Part shown: positions 60,029-64,000 of the stretch, piece by piece
Layout: each line of letters begins with the position of its first letter
Position numbering within the stretch: position 1 is the stretch's first letter
NCBI RefSeq assembly: GCF_013204885.1
Contig: NZ_JABMKX010000010.1
Span: forward strand, 124,001 to 188,000
Reading direction: 5' to 3'
DNA length: 64,000 nt
From: Paenibacillus tritici
GTDB taxonomy: Bacteria > Bacillota > Bacilli > Paenibacillales > Paenibacillaceae
Position numbers and translations under genes: made by a program
The notes under the pieces: generated by a model
Told to the model about the DNA's origin: nothing
The model's input: the letters and a program-made list of their open reading frames with translations, nothing else
The model's database searches: none

Positions 60029-60945
60029 AGGTGCAATTTTGCTCCTCCTTGGCTCGTTTGGGCCGCATCTGGGGGATTAGGTGCACTAATGCTCCTCCTT
60101 GGCTCATTTGGGGCGCATCCCAGGAATTCAGGTGCACTAATGCTCCTCCTTGGCTCATTTGGGCCGCATCCCAGGAATTCAGGTGCACTAATGCTCCTCA
60201 TTAGCTCATTTGTGCCGTATGCCAGGAAATTAGGTGCACTAATGCTCCTCCTTGGCTCAATTAGGGCGCATCCCAGGAATTCAGGTGCACTTTTGCACCT
60301 CCTTGGCTCATTTGGGGCGCATCCCAGGAATTCAGGTGCACTTTTGCACCTCATTAGCTCATTTGGGCCGCATCCCAGGAATTCAGGTGCACTTTTACTC
60401 TTCATTGACTCCTTTGGCCCGCATTCGGCGGATTCAGAGGGATTTATCCCTTCCATTTCTGCACCCCGTCCACTTTCGGCGAATCCAAAGGGATTTATCC
60501 CTTTCCTTTCCACTCCCCGCCCACTTTCGGCGAATTCAAAGGGATTTGTCCCTTTCATTTCCACTTCCCGCCCACTTTCGGCGGATTCAGAGGGATTTAT
60601 CCCTTTCGTTTCTGCACCTCGCCAACTTTCGGCGGATTCAGAGGGATTTATCCCTTTCATTTCCACTCCCCGCCCACTTTCGGCGGATTCAGAGGGATTT
60701 ATCCCTTCCATTTCCACTCTCCGCCCACTTGCGGCGGATTCAGAGGGATTTATCCCTTTCATTTCTGCACCTCGCCAACTTTCGGCGGATTCAGAGGGAT
60801 TTATCCCTTCCATTTCCGCTCCTCGCCAACTTTCGGCGGATTCAAAGGGATTTATCCCTTCCATTTCCGCACCTCGCCCACTTTTGGCGGATTCAAAGGG
60901 ATTTATCCCTTTCATTTCCGCACCCCGCCCACTTGCGGCGGAACC
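60029..60945 (+). repeat. Large array of 18 hairpin-core 51-bp repeats
   Basis: Eight class-A units start with AGGTGCA at 60029, 60079, 60130, 60181, 60232, 60283, 60334 and 60385. Ten class-B units start with an AG(A/G)GGGATTT-like core at 60436 and every 51 bp to 60895. All intervals are 51 bp except the first (50). Both classes share ATTC before the core. In A the core is GGTGCACTTTTGCACC or a variant, and in B AGGGATTTATCCCT. Because 51 is divisible by three, long open frames arise on both strands, including a 17-residue repeat frame on the minus strand (60007-60915). I see no evidence that these are translated. Confidence 0.93.
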
Positions 60946-61020
60946 TCGCTAACCTCCCACTTTCGCAGGATTCAGAGACGGGAACTAAAATCACATTTTC
61001 CCAAAATGCAAAAAAAACCA

Positions 61021-61055
61021 AAACGCAAAAAAACACGGACAGCATTGTCCGTGTT
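61021..61055 (-). terminator. Terminator of the LuxR/histidine-kinase operon
   Basis: AACACGGACA and TGTCCGTGTT form a perfect 10-bp stem with a GCAT loop. On the minus strand seven T residues follow, with more T-rich sequence beyond. It lies about 100 bases after the response-regulator stop codon. Nearby, GTTCCATTCC recurs three times between 61053 and 61130. Confidence 0.9.
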
Positions 61056-61152
61056 CCATTCCCTCATTCGTGCCATGTACTTTTCCTAAACGTGCTATGT
61101 TCCATTCCTCAACAGCGTTATGTTCCATTCCCCATCACGTTCTTAGGTATAA

Positions 61153-61788
61153 TTAATCGTATGACATCTCGTATTTGGTAAGCCCGACCGCATTGGCATA
61201 TAAGGCCGCCTGTGTCCGGTCTGCCACCTGCAGCTTCGCCAGAATCTGGCTGACATGCTTCTTGACGGTGAATTCACTGATGAACAGGCGTGAAGCGATT
61301 TCCCGGTTGCAGGCACCCTGTCCAAGCTCGATCAGGACTTCCTTCTCTTTGGGGGTAAGCTCATCCGTTGGACTGTTCCCGCTCATCCGCATCTTGTCTT
61401 CCATCAGTCCGGGATCGTAATACTTCCTGCCCTTGTGGACCAGTTGAATCGCAAACAGCAATTCCTCGGGCAGAGCTTCCTTCAGTACATAACCGTCTAC
61501 CAGCACTTCTTCCGCCTTGAGGAAATCTTCCCGGCTGGCCGAGGACGTAAGCAGGATGAACTTGCACGAGAATCCGCGTACGCGTGCTTCTTTGATAATG
61601 TCGAGGCCTGATTCATCGGCAAGCTTCAGATCAATCAGCACAAGATCAGGCTGTATCTCCTCTATAACGAGAAGAGCTTCCTGGCCATTCGTTGCTTCGC
61701 CGGCAAACTGCAGATTGGACTGCATGGAAATTACAGATGCCAATCCTCTTCTCACCAAAGGGTGATCATCAACAATGACGATTTTCAC
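61153..61788 (-). CDS. NarL/LuxR-family response regulator
   Basis: A 211-residue transcription factor paired with the kinase gene upstream. The receiver domain carries the acidic pair VDDHPLV, phospho-acceptor Asp near residue 54 in DLVLIDLKLADESG, and Lys in DGYVLKEALP. The C-terminal LuxR HTH is LTPKEKEVLIELGQGACNREIASRLFISEFTVKKHVSQILAKLQV. The start is GTG 61788 behind AGGAGG, 24 bases after the kinase stop. Control of the neighbouring EPS operon is plausible by position alone. Confidence 0.92.
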   Translation of the reverse strand: MKIVIVDDHPLVRRGLASVISMQSNLQFAGEATNGQEALLVIEEIQPDLVLIDLKLADESGLDIIKEARVRGFSCKFILLTSSASREDFLKAEEVLVDGYVLKEALPEELLFAIQLVHKGRKYYDPGLMEDKMRMSGNSPTDELTPKEKEVLIELGQGACNREIASRLFISEFTVKKHVSQILAKLQVADRTQAALYANAVGLTKYEMSYD

Positions 61789-61812
61789 TTGGAACGACCT
61801 CCTGCCTAAAGT

Positions 61813-63459
61813 TTATGCATTTTTCAGTTCAGCCACACCGACAGGTATAGAGATTAAAATTCGGGTCCCAGCATTCTCACTGCTGGACAACTGGAAATCG
61901 CCGCCAAGGGACTGTGCCAGATATTGCATATTCTTCATTCCCAGTCCGCCTGAGTGCTCCTCAGACTCGGTCCAGATCAAGTCCGTATCGAATCCGACGC
62001 CATCGTCAACAATCGATAGTCTGATCCATTTCGGCTTCAGTGACAGTTCAACATCCACCCGGCTGGCAGCACCATGTCGTATGGCATTGCCTGTAGCTTC
62101 CGAAATAATCCGGAAGAGTGCCTTGTGGTAAGGATAAGGGAGACTGAAATCATCCCCCGTTATTTTCAGTTCAATTTCCACATCGTTAAGTCTGGACAGG
62201 CTTTTGAGATGTGAGCGCACCATCCCAAGCCAGCTGGGGCCGCCGCTCTTCTTGGAGCTGAGACTGTAGATCGTAATCCGCAGCTCCTTGGCAACCTTGG
62301 TGGCTGAATCATGGATAAGCTCAATTTGCTCCTCCAGCTCCCTGTCGGACATTTTGCGCCAGGTCTGCTTCAGGGAATGGGTCGCATACACGATGCCAAA
62401 AAGACTCTGGGAGACACTGTCATGCATCTCATCGGCGATCCGGTTCTGCTCGTTCGTGATGATCAGCCGGTTCTCGATCACGCCCAGTTCATGGCGCTCA
62501 AGAATAATCGCACTCAGCTCCGACAGGAACATCAACTGCTGGATGTACCATCTGCGGCCTTCAAGCCCTTCCGAGGCTTCCAGCTTCACTCCAATCATAC
62601 CGACGAACCTGGTGCTCATCCTTACCGGCATCAGCAGGAAGTCCCCGAGTCCCGGCATACTCTTGAATACCGGTTCCCGCTGCAGCCTCCATTCATGCTC
62701 ATGCTTCTCCAGTTCCATGAACAGAGAGCGCTCCTCCTCATGCTGCCAACCGGTCTGGCGGCTCTGCGGAGCGGGCTCCCCGCTCTTTTTGGCGAACCAG
62801 AACAGGGCCTTCTCCAGCTTGGTAAGCTTGACTACATAGTCGGTAATCACCTGGCCAATATTCATGAAGTCATGCTGGCTCGAGGTTTCTACGATGTGAT
62901 ACAGTGATTTGATATGTTCCATGGTATCGTTCGTCCGCGCGTTTGCTTCCTCCCGCTGCCGCTTTATCCCGTTAACCATTTGCATAACTATAACCGCAAG
63001 TGCCAGGGCTAGAAACAGGTTACCATTGGCAATCATAATTTCGGCGAAGGTTATACCGCTGGAATCCGAATAAATATAGCCGGCAGCAGCCACAATGGCG
63101 ACATAACCAAGGGTCAGCGTCCAGGCAAAATAAAAAGAGAGCGAACCCGCCGCAATCAGCACCGGGTTAAGTGCATATAGCTTAAAAGGACTATCGTATC
63201 CTCCAGTAAATAACATCAACACCACAATTAATGCCGTCTCCATGCCGATAACAAGCATAAGAGTCCGCGTTCTTGCACGAAACCTCCGGTAATACAACGT
63301 AAAGAGTTGAGCAAATAAGAATAGCACAATGATTAGTAGGGATTTGTATATTACGGAAGGCCCCGCGGAAACCATGAGGTACATCAATGATGTGAGGGAC
63401 AAAGAAAAGATTCTGAAAAAGGCGATAGTTCTGTCTTCGGCTGTTAATTTAATTTTCAT
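61813..63459 (-). CDS. Sensor histidine kinase, NarX/DegS (HisKA_3) family
   Basis: A 548-residue membrane kinase. Six or so N-terminal helices (residues 10-165) form an integral sensor without a large external domain. A short coiled coil, then a GAF-like domain (about 180-330, SQHDFMNIGQVITDYVVKLTKLEKALFWFAKK) follow. The HisKA_3 box ITNEQNRIADEMHDSVSQSLFGIVY has the phospho-acceptor His, and the ATPase domain shows RIISEATGNAIRHG (N-box) and IVDDGVGFD, GGLGMKNMQ (G-boxes). ATG 63459 has GGGTGG upstream. It is the first gene of a two-gene operon pointing toward the EPS locus. Confidence 0.9.
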   Translation of the reverse strand: MKIKLTAEDRTIAFFRIFSLSLTSLMYLMVSAGPSVIYKSLLIIVLFLFAQLFTLYYRRFRARTRTLMLVIGMETALIVVLMLFTGGYDSPFKLYALNPVLIAAGSLSFYFAWTLTLGYVAIVAAAGYIYSDSSGITFAEIMIANGNLFLALALAVIVMQMVNGIKRQREEANARTNDTMEHIKSLYHIVETSSQHDFMNIGQVITDYVVKLTKLEKALFWFAKKSGEPAPQSRQTGWQHEEERSLFMELEKHEHEWRLQREPVFKSMPGLGDFLLMPVRMSTRFVGMIGVKLEASEGLEGRRWYIQQLMFLSELSAIILERHELGVIENRLIITNEQNRIADEMHDSVSQSLFGIVYATHSLKQTWRKMSDRELEEQIELIHDSATKVAKELRITIYSLSSKKSGGPSWLGMVRSHLKSLSRLNDVEIELKITGDDFSLPYPYHKALFRIISEATGNAIRHGAASRVDVELSLKPKWIRLSIVDDGVGFDTDLIWTESEEHSGGLGMKNMQYLAQSLGGDFQLSSSENAGTRILISIPVGVAELKNA

Positions 63460-63693
63460 CCCACCACCCTATTCTCCAGTTTGTGGAAAATTCGAGTTTA
63501 TTCTAAGCTATGTTTAAAAGCATCATACATGAGAAAAATCACAATAACAAGTTTCGCTTTTTAATGACAGCGTTTACTTTTAAAATAAAAAGATTATTCG
63601 CAATCTTTTTTTATAAAAAAAGAATCATTCCTATCCATATCTGCTAATGATAGCGTATGCACAGTTATAGAGCGCTTTCCCGCTCAAGACAAA
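63460..63693. other. Intergenic region upstream of the histidine kinase
   Basis: This AT-rich gap holds no gene. At 63565-63578 the minus-strand sequence AGTAAACGCTGTCA matches the cre consensus at 13 of 14 positions, about 105 bases before the kinase start. AAAAAGATT / AATCTTTTT around ATTCGC makes an AT-rich hairpin at about 63586-63609, followed by another poly-T/poly-A stretch. Confidence 0.5.
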
Positions 63694-63718
63694 GAGCCTC
63701 TCCCACGGGGACAGGCTC
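63694..63718 (-). terminator. Terminator of the small zinc-ribbon gene
   Basis: GAGCCTCTCCC and GGGGACAGGCTC pair over most of their length around a two-base turn. On the minus strand TTTGTCTT follows. It lies about 55 bases after the stop of the 56-residue gene. Confidence 0.65.
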
Positions 63719-63771
63719 CTCTCAACATACAGGATGTCTTCTATCATCAGGATCATTCCGTTATGCACAGT

Positions 63772-63942
63772 CTATTCGGTCACCGCCGGCAAGGCTTGCT
63801 GCAGCTTGGCCTTATTACAGATACAAATTTGATAACGTTGTTCGCCAACGATATGATACCCGGTGGACAGAATACGTAAGGTATGGTTTCGTGCTTCCAC
63901 CTTATGGAGACTGCGGCAACTGATGCAGTAATATTCTCTCAT
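63772..63942 (-). CDS. Small zinc-ribbon-like protein, 56 residues
   Basis: A short gene with ATG 63942 behind GGAGATGAAACC, read on the minus strand. The product begins MREYYCISCRSLHKVEARNH and contains a second cysteine pair in QICICNKAKL, so C-x2-C and C-x-C could hold a zinc ion. It has no signal or membrane segment. I know no name for it. The good ribosome site, a terminator just downstream and codon use like its neighbours support a real gene. The spacing of the second cysteine pair (one residue instead of two) is unusual for a classical ribbon. Confidence 0.65.
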   Translation of the reverse strand: MREYYCISCRSLHKVEARNHTLRILSTGYHIVGEQRYQICICNKAKLQQALPAVTE

Positions 63943-64000
63943 GGTTTCATCTCCGGCATAGTCTAGAAGAACTACTCTAGAACTGCTAATATTATCTAGA

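Noticed and set aside
60029-60945. CRISPR array
   Set aside because: Units are contiguous and similar over their whole 51 bp, with no unique spacers and no cas genes nearby.
1-64000. tRNA, rRNA, prophage or insertion sequence
   Set aside because: I found no cloverleaf, rRNA segment, integrase, transposase or terminal inverted repeats with target duplications.

Overview
The window looks like a chromosomal segment of a Paenibacillus-type Firmicute. The supporting signs are moderate-to-high GC, strong AGGAGG ribosome binding sites, CUT1 sugar ABC transporters paired with YesM/YesN two-component systems, AraC regulators fused to binding-protein domains, a SigY-type ECF sigma operon, Fur and cre boxes, and an exopolysaccharide (EPS) locus whose order resembles, as I remember it, the P. 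polymyxa paenan cluster. I saw no rRNA, tRNA, phage or insertion sequence.

Layout. 1-5.2 kb: a chemoreceptor (cut by the window edge), dGTPase, a secreted polysaccharide deacetylase and a regulator joining an excisionase-type HTH to a binding-protein domain. 5.2-9.6 kb: a gldA-dhaK-dhaL operon for C3 polyols or ketoses, with a cre-like site and a PocR/AraC regulator upstream. 9.7-13.2 kb: an iron island made of a Btr-like AraC/binding-protein regulator, a Fur box, a siderophore-binding lipoprotein and a FhuF-like reductase. 13.2-22.7 kb: a glycan-use locus with a heparinase II/III-type lyase, two permeases and a binding protein, divergent from a YesM-type kinase and YesN-type regulator. 23.2-24.7 kb: modA and modB without modC. 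24.9-28.5 kb: a SigY-like operon (sigma factor, two small membrane proteins, lipoprotein, PLDc_N-type protein, ABC ATPase, ABC permease) with its own ECF promoter. 28.6-35.1 kb: a WYL regulator, an unknown protein, an M50-like membrane peptidase, a coiled-coil membrane protein, an AIM24-family protein, Dps and a cation/proton antiporter.

35.2-59.4 kb is the EPS locus, read entirely on the minus strand. From its 5' end the order is a Wzz-like chain-length protein, CpsD-like ATPase, galU, initiating sugar transferase, a GT2 enzyme, Wzy-like polymerase, GT26 (WecG/TagA), a second O-antigen-ligase-like protein, Wzx flippase, a GT2 enzyme, three GT4 enzymes, ugd and manC, then three secreted glycosidases (two GH26 plus PA14, one clan GH-A-like with a discoidin domain). 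The first GH26 gene sits behind a cyclic-di-GMP-I riboswitch. GalU, Ugd and ManC should supply UDP-glucose, UDP-glucuronate and GDP-mannose. The glycosidases may trim or release a mannose-containing polymer. 61.1-63.5 kb: a LuxR-type regulator and its histidine kinase, followed by a 56-residue zinc-ribbon-like protein.

The least explained structure is a 51-bp tandem repeat in two sequence classes. It forms a roughly 0.9-kb array upstream of the EPS operon and a short copy just downstream of ugd. Every unit keeps an inverted-repeat core whose two arms change together. A second dispersed element near manC and near the flippase gene also shows paired changes in its stem.
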